Below are positions 1 to 12,269 of a stretch of DNA of 64,000 nucleotides, in pieces. The notes under the pieces were generated by a model. The model saw only the letters and a list, made by a program, of their open reading frames with translations, made no database searches and was not told where the DNA came from. Source of the DNA: Plumapathes pennacea (taxonomy: Eukaryota; Cnidaria; Anthozoa; Antipatharia; Myriopathidae). The stretch spans positions 9,814,184 to 9,878,183 of the forward strand of contig OZ038471.1 in assembly GCA_964036295.1 (NCBI GenBank), given 5' to 3'. The translations under genes were made by a program, and so were the position numbers. Every line of letters begins with the position of its first letter. Positions within the stretch are counted from its first letter, which is position 1.

Positions 1-298
1 AGCTGAAACTTTACTGGAGGAATTGAACAATCTATCGTACGATAAGGTCAGTACTGCGGCATTCTTACGTTCGTTGACCCCTTGCCCCTCGGAAATATAT
101 GCCAATCGGACCCCCCCCCCACCCCTCAAAATTTATCGATCCCTCCGTGGGGGGTGGGGTTGCTGGATAATTTCTGGAACTACACATTATACATTACAAC
201 GTTCTTAGAAAGAGTAGATAGTTTGTTCATGATGAGAAAATTGGGGAGATGGTCTGATATGTCAGCTAAAAGGTTACCACTGAGGGTATGATATTTAC

Positions 299-1466
299 TT
301 GCGGCATACTTACTGGCGAGCTTAAATTTGCAAAGTTATTTTTTGTTGTTTTTTTTTTCCGTTTTCTTTTCCTGGATCGAGAATCAGCACACGGTGATTG
401 GTTCACATTGTCACATGGCATTCGATGACGTAATCGACTTTGCGAACAACTTGACATGTGGGCTGTTGAATTGTTCGTTACTTGAGTGTAAAAGTTAACT
501 GAATCGCATCCAAGCTCAACACCGTTTGGCTCTGTGGAACATGGTGCACAGATAAACTGGATTTAAGAAAATGATTTTGGCTTGCGTTCCTAAGTTCACC
601 GGGGAAATTTGATGGATACCGCTACGGGATTGCAAATATCTCTGTCACCGCTAATTATTCAGTCCAGAAGAAACTTTCTTTGGCGACACGAAATACTTCT
701 GGGAAGGTACCAGGCCGAAACGGAAACCAAAGCTACAATGGGCTTTAGCCGTAAAACAATTCATCTGTTGCCTTATAAAATTCTTGTGCTTATCTTACAT
801 TGCCTGTTGAAATGTTTCTTCCATTTGACCATGTAGCCTTTGTTTCGCAACGGTCACTGTATACTAGAAATGAAAAATACACCGAAATAGGCGAGCATTG
901 AGTTTGCAGAATGGACTGATCACGCTGTGAACAAAACCGCAATAATCTTGTAAACAAGCCTCGTGTTACATTCTTCGCCTTCAATTTTATAATTTTATAT
1001 TTGTTACAGAGCACGAATACTCAAAAGCCTGATAGAAGAAACGCATTCAGTTAAAAGATAGAAACAGATAAACATTGAAGCCAAGGCTGCATTAATCGTG
1101 ACTTCTGATTAAAAATAAGTGTTCGAAGTCAAACTGTCAAAATCGAATGTGCATAAAAAGATATGTCACGCATTACTCAGCTTTTCTTGCCCTGGCTGAT
1201 CTTTCGCTCCTGAGCTCAAAATGCAGAGTCGCTCAACCTTTTAAAAGGAAGTGTATGAGTCTTTTAATGATAATTTATAGTTTAACCAGGTTTCATTTGA
1301 GCAAGATGTCAAAAGCCAAGTTCTCTATGACTATACTCTTTGATATTTTTCTGGTAAGAAACTAGAAGTCTTTCTTGGGAGTTCCGCTCTTGTCCCTACT
1401 TTCCATTTTAGTCTATTCTGGTCTCGACAACTCAATCCGCGAGCTCACCGGCAACGCCAGTCTAGT
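299..1466 (+). mobile_element. Helentron-like non-autonomous element, family A copy A1
   Basis: First of about ten family A copies in the window. The 3' end is clear: an inverted copy of the start (CCGCGAGCTC), a terminal hairpin and CTAG before T. The 5' end is decayed; a weak hairpin ending GGCGAGCTTAAATT near position 320 marks it. The interior matches copies A3 and A7 nearly throughout. It has no long conserved reading frame, and the short frames differ between copies. I infer a non-autonomous rolling-circle element. Boundaries are good on the right and approximate on the left. Confidence 0.6.
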
Positions 1467-2009
1467 TTATTGAATATTATCAACTAGTGTTGCAGTGCAG
1501 AAAGTTAGTCTAATGGGTTTAAGAATCTGTGGGTCGAAGAAGTATGAGCTCATAGTATTATTAAAAATTTCATTGGGGGTGTGATGAAAAATTCACTTGC
1601 AGTAATTCATAGCAATTCCCTTGCAGTAGCTATACTTGGAAAGAAAAACCAAAAGAAAAACCTCTGTCTTGTCTGCATAATCGCCGAACTTTAAGAGGAC
1701 ACAGTGCAGTACTTGGTTATTCGTAATAGTCAATGGACAAATATCAACACTTTCACTTTGTCACCTTGTGTTCGAAGATTAGTCGGTAATCGCTCTACTC
1801 TAATACATTTTCACAAGAAGCTTAGTCCTGTCTCTATCACATGCTAAAAGGTAGGCAGCCAATGAGCTACATTTTCCTAGAGGTGGAGTAGAGGCGTTTT
1901 GCGAGTGTGAAGTACTAAATTAACCAACCAATAAATTGCAATACTACAAGGTCAAGAGGTTGACACGTTCTGACAGACATGTCAGAAATAGCCTTGGCTA
2001 TTGATTTGT
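1467..2009. other. Intergenic, no feature seen
   Basis: Between copies A1 and A2. I see no splice-compatible exon, RNA gene or clear repeat. There is a T-run at 2020-2030 just before A2. Confidence 0.4.
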
Positions 2010-2725
2010 AAAGCATCATTTTTTTTTTGTATTGAATGCGTTTCTTCTATCAGGCTTTCGAGTATTTGGACTCAGTAACGAAAATAAGATTGAAAGCGAG
2101 GAATGTAACACGAGACTTCTTTACAATATTATTGCAGCTTTGTACAGCGTGTTCAGTTCAGTTCAATGCACAGGATTATTTTGGTGTATTTTTCATTTTG
2201 CATACAATTATCAATGCGAAACAAAGGCTACATGCTCGATTGGAAGAACTGTCAATAAGCCGAAGCATTTTGACGACTGTCACAGGCTCGCAGCACAATA
2301 CATGTAATATATTCACAAAGCCGCGTTGTGTAGCGCTTTTAGCCGCGAATGTGAAATAATTTTTGTCACAAAAAACGAATGTATTTTCTGCAAAACCTTA
2401 AAAAACAGCTACAGTATGTATGAGGCAAGAGATGTCATGTACAGTGTAAAACATAAATCGTCCGCAGGCTTTGCGGCTATGAGTTCACCAGAGCTTTGGT
2501 GTCCTTTAATTTACGGCCTGGTGTCTTCCCAGAAGTATTCCGTGTCGCCACAGAAAGTTTCGTCGAGACTTAATAATAAGCGGTGAACAGAGTTTGTATT
2601 TGCACTCCCGTAGCGGTATCCATCAAATAATCGAATCCATCAAGCATTTTTTACGGCTATTTACAAAGATTCCGGCTATGAATTTAATAACACAAGCCAA
2701 AATTGTATTGGCGTGCGTTCACAAT
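2010..2725 (-). mobile_element. Family A fragment A2, reverse orientation
   Basis: Reverse complement of the middle of family A. It includes the stretches equivalent to the Tyr/Cys-poor internal region and the segment reading 'tttacggctattt' that sits beside the 5' third of other copies. Both termini are missing or unrecognisable, so it is a fragment. Homology is seen by eye against A3, A4 and A7. Confidence 0.55.
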
Positions 2726-3684
2726 GTTTAAAATTCACTTAGATTGATTTGAGATTTAATCTAAGAAACGTCCACTGTTCAAACGTCCACGGCTCGCATT
2801 TAGGCTGGATCGTAAACGGGTGCTCGCGAAGTATCTAAACCTGGTTCAGGTCAGCCAATCAGGTACTGCGAGTTGGGGGCGTTTTGAGGGTGTGATACGT
2901 TACTAAACCAATCAAAATATTATGAGGTCACTGGACTAACCTACCTAATAAATTAGTAAATAAATCTAAACTTCAGTGTGGCGATAAAATGTACAATGTA
3001 TCAACTTAAATGCTGAACGCCGCAAAAGAATGTGTTGGCTGACGCTTAAAACATTGTAGTGTAAAAGTTTGTTTTGTGTGCGGTCATCTTGAAAACTGCG
3101 CCAACACTATGAGCAAAAAACATCTTTTTCACAGCACTTCAGCTCGGAATCTTGGCAAACATGTGTGCAAGCTGCTGACATTATTACTCTGTAGCGAGAG
3201 CATTTAGCTTTGTGCAGCCGACTCTTAACGCATCAATAATTCTATTGGAGTTCTATTTCTGGTAGTAGGGCCGCAAAGAATTAACCTGGCCTGTACTAAA
3301 GTTGGAAGACCCTTATTAGCTCGCAAGTTCGACATCCGAAGATCAACAGTAGGTTTTCATCTCGGAAATGACTTCACTGGCCACAGTTCATTGAAGCGGT
3401 GAGCAAATCTACTTTCCTATTTGGTTTTTGTGGCTCACATCATCTTCATATGTGACCAAAAATCACTTCATTTGTACTGCCGCTTATTGAGGTATCAGAA
3501 GTGGTCATTTGGACTTTGGTGATCGGCTGCAGCCCCTAGTGGGTACTAGCAACAAACACCGTCAGTCAGATATAACGTCTAGACCCAACAGAGATTACAA
3601 AATATAGTAGAGGAAGACTGCTATAACATGACAAAACTTCAACAGTACAGCTGCTTCATAAAGGTATTGTAGAAAATGCGCAGA
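2726..3684. other. Intergenic, no feature seen
   Basis: AT-rich sequence with stops in all frames. I recognise no gene, RNA or repeat shared with the rest of the window. Confidence 0.4.
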
Positions 3685-4505
3685 AACATCACAAATCAGA
3701 TATACATGGTCCGTTTGATTTCTGCCTACCCAGGCTATGTTACGTTGCTAGAATTGCAACGTAGTTTAAGTACATACACATAGCATTTGGCATTATAAAT
3801 TGCTTCCGCTACGCACTTCGTGTTAAGCAGTAATTTCTCGCGAATGGAAGGAAGAATAATTCTGTTGGCCGCTGCCACGAAAAAGAAGGAAAATACTAAC
3901 CTTACGAGGCGTCAGGACCAAGTACACAGCTTCTATTCTTACTGCCCAAGCGACAAATAGAGGCACTAAAAACATAAAGACAAAATTGCCTAAGTTTGAA
4001 GTGAAAGTGAAATAAATAAAGTCATGTGATGTATTACGTCAACAAAGAGCCTACTCATATAATTATGATAGGAAACAATGCTTACACTCTCACAAAAGCG
4101 GACTTAGACAGATTGACTGCAACGCCAGAACATCACAAATGCGCGAGAACATCACAAATCAGATATACATGGTCTGTTTGATTTCTGCTACCAAGACTAT
4201 GTTACGTTGCTAGAACTGCGACGTAGTTTAAGTACATAATAACTTCCGTACGCACTCTTCGTTAAGCAGCAATTTCTCGAGAATATGCTGCTTGCCGCTG
4301 CTATGAAAAATAAGAGAAATACTAACCTTGCGAGGCATCAGGACCAAGCGCACAGCTTCTATCCGTACTGAGGACAAAATGGTGGAAGTTTGAAGTGAAA
4401 TGGATACTCAAAGTCTTGTGATTTATTACGTCAACGAATGGCCTACTCATATAAATACGATGGAAACATTGCTCACACCCTCACAGAAGCGGGATTAAGA
4501 CTACA
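3685..4505. repeat. Tandem duplication of a ~450-bp unit
   Basis: Two consecutive diverged copies, about 3685-4125 and 4144-4505. Both open with 'acatcacaaatcagatatac' and keep the same order of blocks. On the minus strand each contains an exon-like stretch (about 3900-3945 and 4322-4367) ending in a donor-like AAG|GTTAG and reading RIEAV-LVL-PRK. The shared donor may be a remnant of a duplicated exon, but no flanking exon was recognised. Confidence 0.6.
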
Positions 4506-4965
4506 AGGACTAGACTGCTTACCCCAATAAAACTCTAACCTTCTAGGTTGTGTTTGATACAGCGCTCAGCTCCTTAAAAACTTGCGGAAACGTTGAATTC
4601 CGATGATTTACCGATCGACTTGACTCTCAAGCTAAAGGCGGTAAAAACTCTCCAAATGGACAGCCTCCCGCCTAAATTGCTTTTCAATAACGCAAAAATA
4701 TATTTACATGTCGATAAAGACTGAGTAGGTGAGGAAAATGACACCCATTTCTACCTTATGCAACATCTCGTGGATCCACAAGTCAGCAAAATCGCTTTTG
4801 GTTTCACATTCTCGGAAAAACAGGAAGTACATTATGTCATAAGGGAATTCCCCGACATCGTAACATTCCAGGTGAATCATGTTGTGATGATATGGAGTTG
4901 ATTAACGGCAATGGTATGACTTACCCTTGTAAGAAATGTGGTGTTTACTACTCCAAGGAGTCCTA

Positions 4966-6255
4966 AAATACACTTTTTGAAGCTATTTGCATATATGAAA
5001 ATAGCTTCTATGTCATCGCCTCGGACAAACTACCGTTCGGCCCAGGGGCATGAAGTGTTGTCCATATAAAAGCCGCCGTGGTGCAGGACCTGTGAGAAAG
5101 TTTGTCTTTTATTATCTACTTAACACAAAGAATGTACAGAGAGATTTCCAGTAAAGGGTTTCCGTGCTAATGTTATAACTTGGCGACAGAATGTCAGTAG
5201 CTAAATTACCTCTCCAGGGAGGGGTCTTCTAAATATGGCTCTCTCGCACGTGGAGAATCAAGGCACTATTTAATGGCGGCTGAGTGTTGCCGATTCTTTG
5301 GTTGTATGTGGAAATATGCTCCCTCTCAGCCCCTGGCTGACATATCCGTAGTATCTGGCAAACAGGCGACAGATTCACATTTAGAGCGACATTTCTGGAC
5401 ACATTTGCGAATATACGCTCCGCTCACGAAAGAAGGAGCACAGCTGTATGGTGTGACATATGTTTTGGCAAAGGTAAAGCTTATTCCCGATTTTTTTTGC
5501 ATTCGCTGATATATATGTTTGTTGACACATGATTTCATGACATAAGTGCTGATGTAGATCGACTGTGGTATGTCTAAGTTGTTTGTTAATAAAATTGTCT
5601 CGAGCGGATTCTGTCGCTAATAAAAAATCGACTGAAAACTGGAAATTTTACTGCGAATCCTTTTCACCACCGTTTGAATAGCACGAGAAACAGGTTTGTT
5701 TGGCTGGAGTGTGTTACGTTACGAAACTATTATAACGAGTCAAAATCCGGTTTACCTCGCATGATATGTTTGTTGACACATGATATTGCATGCAGATCGG
5801 CTGTGGTATGTCTGGGTGTCAGAGTTGTTTGTTTATAAAAGTAAAAGCGGGTTTTGTCGCTAATGAAAAATCGACAGTAAATTTTACTGTGAATCCTTTT
5901 CACTACCGTTCGAAGAGCACGAGAAACAGATTTGTTTGGCTGGAGTGTGTTACGTTAATACGAAGATTTTACTACGACTATATTTTACTTATATTTTTAC
6001 TATTAAATATTTTGGCAAGCTATACTTTGCTCCTTTTATGTCGAGCAGCTCAAAATAATTATATAATAAACTGTCATGTTTGTGCATTTTTGTTTGGTCA
6101 TGCATAGTACGTAGCTGGCATAGTGTAAAATCCTGATCAAACGGTGATAATATTCAATGATAGTTCAAACTCTCACGCCCGTTTTAACACGAACTATCAT
6201 GAACTATCATATCATGCACTATCATAGACGATCATCAACCAGCAAATAGCTTCAC
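4966..6255 (+). mobile_element. Family D dispersed element, copy D1
   Basis: Starts with a hairpin (GAAGCTATTT...AAATAGCTTC, about 4980-5010) and ends near an inverted copy of it (GCAAATAGCTTC, about 6247). Family A and B have a similar 'hairpin start, inverted copy near the 3' end' layout. The interior is homologous in reverse orientation to 17015-18618. It carries an internal tandem duplication: 5510-5760 and 5761-5990 repeat a ~250-bp unit containing 'gagcacgagaaacag'. Short frames here are not conserved between copies, so I do not call a gene. Confidence 0.5.
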
Positions 6256-6523
6256 GTACGCTTTGCGGACCTATGTTTAGTACGGTCGATAATCTGCATG
6301 GCTCTGATTTGTTTACGCGTGTTCATGGTTACCATGGTTCAAGTCGTGACGTCACATACAATGGCGCAATGCAATGGCGTTCGTTCAGGAATTACTGAGC
6401 GTTGTATCAAATCCAACCCATCTAGATGGTTAGTATTTGGCCTGGTATTTTCCCAACTTTTTAAACCATGCCACCATACTTGTGCTGGGTGAATATCGCG
6501 AATGTGTAATTTACCGCTGGTTA

Positions 6524-6842
6524 TTCCCACGCCCTGCGTGGGAACTAATCTGAACACATATCGTTTTTGAATGTCGTTCACGGGGCGACCTCTCCGCGCA
6601 GCGGGGTTTGCTGGGAAGAACCTCGGAACAAAATCACGTCGCCGCGCAGCGGGGATTGCTGGGTAAAACCTTCAACTTCGTTCCCAGGCTCTTCCCTTTC
6701 CCGGCCGAACACGTAGGCTATTTTGCGATTTGAATGTTGTTCACGGTGCGACCAACCCGCACCACGGGGAATGCCGGGTAGAACCTCGAAACAGAGTGCC
6801 TCGTTCCCAGGCTCTTTCCTCTCCCGGCCCAACACGACAACA
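6524..6842 (+). mobile_element. Family C Helentron-like 5' end with internal tandem repeats, copy C1
   Basis: Begins with the perfect hairpin CCCACGC-cct-GCGTGGG, then 'actaatctgaacacatatcg', exactly as at 49506. It continues with GC-rich ~110-140-bp units, each holding 'gttcccaggctctt' and 'cccggcc'. The element is truncated or merges into other sequence near 6842. Unlike copy C2, it has no Rep-like exon downstream. Confidence 0.5.
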
Positions 6843-6905
6843 TGATCTCGAGGCAAACTTTAACGGATATAGTGAAATACTATCTGACAATGGCATTCAC
6901 TGATA
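6843..6905. repeat. Short inverted repeat partner of 16874-16941
   Basis: About 60 bp reading 'ctcgaggcaaactttaacgg' onward to 'cactgatatagat', present in reverse complement at 16874-16941 with almost no change. Its ends are partly self-complementary (TATAGTGAA / TTCACTGATATA). It lies just inside the family D pair, so it extends that inverted relationship. Confidence 0.6.
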
Positions 6906-7312
6906 TAGATAATGTATGCCGCCGGCCGCGCTCCTAACTGGCTTAGGGCACTGGGACACGGAAAGCCGCAATCAACATGGCGGCCGAATATTCCCGAGGT
7001 CAGTATCGGTTTGGACTTTTATCTTGTGGAGACGTTTTCAGATTATTACTATTACATAAATCGAATACTCATGACTCTCATATACACATTACTGTATTGT
7101 GTAACGCTTTTGAACTTACAGTAATGGCGATTTCTAACCCTTGTATTAATCGAACCTGTGTACAGCGATTTGCGTTCGTAGGTGGTTTGTCTTTTCATGG
7201 AAACGCATCTGAAACCTGGAAGAGTTTTTGGATCAAAATGTTTACACCAGCAGTCGCAATATTGTATTTATACTTTTTGTTTCATATAGGTAGGTAGCGT
7301 AAGCGTAAGAAG

Positions 7313-7582
7313 ATGGAAGAGTTCGATGAGGTGATGGAGCAAGCGAAAAGTGTTTTGGCCGTACTTGACGAGAAGGAAAAAGCACAAAAGAGCACAAAAG
7401 CAAAAAAGAGGGCAGACACAACCATTTACTTTTTCAAAGATCTTCCTGTCACAGGGAGGCCAATTACTCACTGTGAGTACAGGCCAAAAGGAGCCCCAAG
7501 AAAATATCATGGGCAAGACTTTGAAGATTCCTCCAGTACTGTTTCAGTTGCAGTGTTTTTATGTGATCTTTTGTCTGTGTAA
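7313..7582 (+). CDS. Hypothetical small ORF or exon
   Basis: An 89-residue frame starting MEEFDEVMEQAK, with a charged, helix-prone N-terminal half (Glu/Lys rich) and a middle stretch of mixed composition. It is preceded by a good acceptor (tttcatatag, 7284-7293) and by an upstream ATG exon candidate at 6977 (MAAEYSRG, then CGAG|GTCAGT), so a two-exon gene is possible. I recognise no domain. The last ~20 residues look non-coding, so the true exon may end earlier. Low confidence. Confidence 0.25.
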   Translation: MEEFDEVMEQAKSVLAVLDEKEKAQKSTKAKKRADTTIYFFKDLPVTGRPITHCEYRPKGAPRKYHGQDFEDSSSTVSVAVFLCDLLSV

Positions 7583-7770
7583 TTGATATTTTATACTGAG
7601 TGTTTGAATTACATTATGCTCATGTGTGTAAGTAAATGTACAGTAGGGTGTGCATGTACATAAGTATACATGTGTCAGTGTGCAAAGCAGTTTGTGTTTC
7701 TATATTCCTTATTCACAGCAAAAAAGTCACTATTTATATTTATGTCATAGTGCTTTTGATGTGCCTATTT

Positions 7771-8280
7771 ATCCCCGAACGAAGTGAGGGAAATACTCAC
7801 GACGCTAATGCAGTAGTATTATCGCCTTATCGGAGACTCCAAGCGGGTCGCCATCTCGAAATCTAATGTTCGTCTGTCTGTCAGTCTGTCAGTCTGTCGT
7901 GCGACCTCGTCCCCAGTTACTATCGCGTCGCTGCAGAACCAATAACAAAGGCCGGATCCATCACGTGTGGCCCTGTAGTTTTACTCGCAGTAAGGGAAAT
8001 TAGATATAGTATATTGTAGCTGTGTTTACGAAAATGGAAAACTGGAAAACTTGAAACACAACAGTCTTGCGAAGCTCGTCTTCAAAAGAGAAGGAAACAG
8101 GCACGGGCAAGGCGAAATCGTGAAACGATTGAACAGCGCCAAATCCGTCTAGAGAAAAGACGACAAACATGTTATAACGGACAGCATCATGAACGGGAAG
8201 CGTGCCGAAGAAACGGCTCCGCAAAGGGAACAGCGCTTGAAAGCAAATCGGGAGCTTCAGACGCCGTTTTGTGTTAAACT
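7771..8280 (+). pseudogene. Decayed 5' end of a Helitron/Helentron Rep-helicase gene
   Basis: From about 8056 the plus strand reads SCEARLQKRRKQARARRNRE, then TIEQRQIRLEKRRQ. This Arg-rich pattern with an RET-EQR core matches the clearer exon at 49928 (ARLQRRREQARLRQSRE, TSQQRCIRLE). The ATG at 8033 is in another frame, so at least one frameshift separates start and body, and nothing downstream resembles helicase. The segment opens with CCCCGAACGAAGTGAGGG, a possible weak 5' hairpin. Recognition rests on the similarity between the two loci and on memory of Helitron N-termini. Confidence 0.4.
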
Positions 8281-9318
8281 CAGATACTTATTTAGAAAGG
8301 ACAAGCAACAAAGGTTAGTCAGTGGAAATCGAACAATCACCATGACAAATGTATTCTTTCCCGTATAGCTTGTACAAACTCGATTACTTCAAGAATGTAT
8401 TAAAATCTGTATGCTGATCATTTTCCCTTGAAGTATTGTTTTACTACGCTTCTGTCGCCAGTTTCGGCTACCGTATTTGCTCAGAGCAATCGGAACTTGT
8501 AGTCTTGAATGATTTAGTCAGACGTCTTATTTTTCTGTAATCTGACACGTGGTGCTTGCAGCGAGAATCGTTCACAAGCCCTTAGAAGTATCATTGGGTC
8601 TGAAGCCCGTGTATAATTTGAAGTAAACTGTTCAAGTTTTGCTTTGATTCTGGGAGAAATCATGCTGTTTTGAGTGGGTTAACATACAAAACAATTCGAG
8701 TCATTAATATGCATGCCTGAGTCAGGTGCATGAAAGTCTAGAGTAAAAACAAATCGCACAGGAAGCCTATTTAATTGTACTACCTATGAATTCAAAATTG
8801 GAAAATCAGTGTTCCTTTTTTCCCGTACTACGACGGCCGACCAACTTCAAGCTTTGAGTATTAAATTTTGAGAACGTGCTTGGCAGACTGTATAAATAAA
8901 TTTGACGTGCCGACCGTGGGAAATACGTACTTCGTCACGCAATCGATTCTTTTTTTTTTTTCAACGCAAAAGTATAACACACACCATTCTTTTTCTCCTT
9001 CCTTTGCGTGTAGCACTTGACTTCAAAGAAAAGATTGAGTCGGGAGTTACCAAAGTAAAAGTCCCATCAATGACAGAGTGAGGGGGTATCTGCGATTATC
9101 GTATTTCTAGTATGTATATTATATACTTGTATTTGCATATTTATTATTTTTTCTTTAGATGATATGACTCATGGTAATGATGATAAAGCCACCTCGATGA
9201 GCACAGTTTCAGCTGCAAGTATGTCTGTGTAAAATGATACTCTATTTTAGTAAAGGGATACTCAAGTAGTGGCAGTGATGACAATAAATAACCTTACTTT
9301 CTCATTACCTGCATGAAA
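8281..9318. other. Intergenic, no feature seen
   Basis: No exon, RNA gene or shared repeat was identified. A short T-run lies at 8949-8960. Confidence 0.4.
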
Positions 9319-9392
9319 TCCCATATGGTCCAGTGGTTAGGATGCGACGCAATCTTCAGCGTCGAGGCCCGGGTTCAAGTCCCGGTGTGGGA
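9319..9392 (+). tRNA. tRNA-Glu-like gene, possibly a pseudogene
   Basis: Acceptor arms TCCCATA and TGTGGGA pair over seven positions. The A box (TGGTCCAGTGG) and B box (GGTTCAAGTCC) fit polymerase III promoters, and a TTTT terminator follows directly. The body matches eukaryotic tRNA-Glu except at the anticodon arm. There the segment CGACG-CAATCTTCAG-CGTCG pairs well but leaves an enlarged loop, about three bases too long, so the anticodon (TTC by position, CTT possible) is not certain. It may be a pseudogene or the head of a tRNA-derived SINE. Confidence 0.55.
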
Positions 9393-9552
9393 TTTTCCGT
9401 CCTCTTCTAACTTCTTCTTCCTCTTCTTTATCTTCTTACAGAGTAAGGAGTTTGCATAGGAGCAATACTAAATAAGTAATGATAAATATATTATGCAATA
9501 CATTATTATATTGTATGGCCCAGAGAGTAGCTGAATGTTCATTTCATAAGCA

Positions 9553-12269
9553 ACAAGACAGGCCCGTGGCCAGTGCGCTTGTGACGTCATTAGTACAATG
9601 AATAGAGACACGCGGGGTCCCGGGAGAGGAATGTTTGTCGTGCGTTTATATGCAAAAGATATTATAACCGAGTCAGTTTTTGCACATGACAGATCCAAGA
9701 GCTCCCTTTATTTTTCTTGCCCTCTTTTCTTCTAATTTCGGTCAAACAGATATTCACGAAAAAGTGTATTATAATAATTGAGAGAAAACAATTATCGAAG
9801 GCCCCGTAGAAATATTCTTCGTTTGCAGCAACCCAGTTTTCATAGCTCCCGACTCATGCCGGGTATGATGTTTCATACGGAATAATATTTTCAATGAGCG
9901 ATTTGCTTTTGCCTTGAGTGATTGTTTTGCCGGGAGCATTTTGAATTTGCTTTCCGATGCACGTGACAGTACTTGTGTGACGCTTGCTATACAACCTGGC
10001 AACCTTGTTGAGTGAATTTTCAAGCTGACATGTTTTGTGGAGGAACTGTGTTGTCATTTTCTAATGGGATTGACTGGGGAATACCCGACATCTTAAGTAG
10101 CTGTAAGACAGCGTAATAGCCTTATCTCATCTTCCCAGCGTGTGCATCATGTTCAAGTAGCTGTAATTGAAAGCTTTTAGACTTATCTCTGCAGCACATT
10201 AAAACATGACACTTCCTATGATAAAATTACTTCGTATAAAAAAGTCATCTCAGACGATACGCATCCTACATGTACAAGTCTAATCACTAATATGTTCAAG
10301 ACTGCTATGCATTAAGCTTTAACGCGAAATTCTGGGTCGATACGAAATTAATCTCTATCGGAAGCTGCAGACGTTTGAATAACGTGACAACAAAGGCGTG
10401 CATCACGGGCTTGTGGAGCGAACATTACGGCTCGGATAGTCGGATATCAACCTTGAGCTTTTGAAGACTTCGAGGTATTCAGTGACGAATATTCTCGATG
10501 TAATCGCCTGCCGGTCTTTCCTGCTTTTGTTAAAGCGGCGTGAGTGAAAGCTAAGTAACTGATGATTCGGGATTCCCCGTTCTATCATATTATGCTCGTG
10601 ACATTTCATTGACAGATCTTGTATCTTAATCTTGCGTGATATTTGCCTCAAACCTATTAGTAATTCAGTATCCTCAGATAATAAACAAAGAACCTTTACT
10701 GCACGCAAAACGAAGTTAAACGCCGACTGTTCGTATACGCCACGCGTTACACAAAGCCGCAGAGTTTCCGACAAAGGGAGACGCTCTGCCCGCAGGGAAA
10801 AGTTCAAGTTCTATCAAGTTTCGACACGTCTTCTACTACTTATTCGATGTTCTTTCACACAAATATTGCTCAGAACACAGATACATTGGTTGAAGCGGTA
10901 TCTATAATCGAGCATTTGCAAAACACAACCCTTCGTGCTTTACGGGGGTCCCGCTGGTAACACCTCAAGCATTTGTGTACGACTATTTTCAAGTCTTCCG
11001 ACGCTTAAAAACAATGCAAGCCAAAATCGCTCTTAAAGTATGGCTTCCGTGCATCCAGAAAGCCAACCGATGATCGTTTTGTTTGGATCAACAACTGAAG
11101 GACCGGATTTTTTTTCTATATCCCTTGACAGAGAAAACCCATTGTACTTGGTTCTGTGAATTTGATCTCTGAGTACGTCTGATCTTGCAATGCCTGTTTT
11201 TTTTAACACATTTTAAAATACAAACGTATCTTAGTACTCGGTTACTTTTGGCAATCTTCTTTTTGAGCTTCTAGCTTTCTCGCAGCGATGGTTTATTGAT
11301 CCTAATTTTCTCTTTCTATTTCCATCTGTGGCTTTTTATTGTTTCCATGTTGTTTACATGCACGTTCACGGAACGCATTAGCATTGTGAAGTACGTAAGC
11401 TCGGGTATAATCATGAACTTTTGACGACTTTGGGACATTCTTTGAAATGTATTCTTGTATTAGTCGCCTGCTTTTTCTACTCTTGTTCAAAATGCGTGAA
11501 AGGTTATTCAAGGGTACGTGGCTTGGCTCACGACTTCGTCTTGGAGGACTTCGGTTTTCTTTCACATAAACATTTGTGGGAATACAATAAAACTGAGCGA
11601 AGCGAGATCTACCAACGGCCACTTTTTCCTCAGCAGAGTGAAATTTTGATCCCAAACAAAAGTCAGATTTTCTGACGCTTTACTTTTATCAGCAAGAATA
11701 ATACAAAGTAAAAGAATACAAAGTACCTTCAAGTTCACCCTCATACTAAACATTTCCATATAATCCGCTATCAAGCGCTTGTCAAGAATCGCCGTCTTTA
11801 CACAGGTTCTCGTCTTTGTATCTCAAGCGCCTTCGTTCAGCTTGTTCCTTCAAGTTCTCAAGGTTCTGGATATCAAATTCTTCGTACATTTCTGTACAGT
11901 TGTACATAGTTATGCAGTTCATTGGTAAGTTCATTGCATTTGCTTTCATGGCTTTCAATATGGCTTTTGAGGTTGAACGGACCGACCCAAGCCAAAACCG
12001 CTCAATGAAATTTAGTATGGGTCTACCGCAGCCGGCGTATGCGTTTGTAAGTAAGATGAGCGGTCCATAAAATAATCCACAGAGCCAACTAAGGCAAGCA
12101 ACTTGCTGTCTTCAAAATGGCGAAACTGCTCGCCCGCCAAGTCACTTGATCACAACGTCATCACAAATCACATGATAATATGAACCAATCACCGCATGCA
12201 GATTTGTAACCCAGAAAAATAAAAAAAAAAGAAAATCGTTCCATTTTAAAGCTTGTGTCGTCACAAGCA
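9553..12269 (-). mobile_element. Helentron-like non-autonomous element, family B copy B1
   Basis: A 2.7-kb unit repeated at 38795-41508 in the same orientation with high identity. Read on the minus strand, the 5' end is TTGCTTGTGACG...CACAAGC, a near-perfect hairpin. The 3' end has TGACGTCACAAGC (inverted copy of the start), then a stem ACtGGCC-acg-GGCCtGT and CTTG before TT. That is the asymmetric terminal inverted repeat plus 3' hairpin layout of Helentrons. Relative to B2 it lacks about 107 bp after position 11634. It carries conserved open frames on the minus strand (10403-10807 among them) that may be captured gene pieces. Confidence 0.7.
10403..10807 (-). CDS. Conserved open frame inside family B (134 residues)
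   Basis: The same-length frame occurs in copy B2 at 39541-39945 with only a few substitutions. It starts MNFSLRAERLPLSETLRLCV and contains SRRFNKSRKDRQAITSRIF. That motif resembles LSRILNKSRKSRRLIQEYIS in a second family B frame (11302-11655 and 40441-40704), so the two may come from duplicated exons of one gene. I recognise no known domain. Conservation could simply reflect recent copying of the whole element. Function unknown. Confidence 0.3.
   Translation of the reverse strand: MNFSLRAERLPLSETLRLCVTRGVYEQSAFNFVLRAVKVLCLLSEDTELLIGLRQISRKIKIQDLSMKCHEHNMIERGIPNHQLLSFHSRRFNKSRKDRQAITSRIFVTEYLEVFKSSRLISDYPSRNVRSTSP

Noticed and set aside
6578-6856. Repetitive reverse frames shared with 49559-49816 (REREEPGNE units)
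   Set aside because: The GC-rich tandem repeat at the family C 5' end is open by composition; unit lengths and frames vary between copies.
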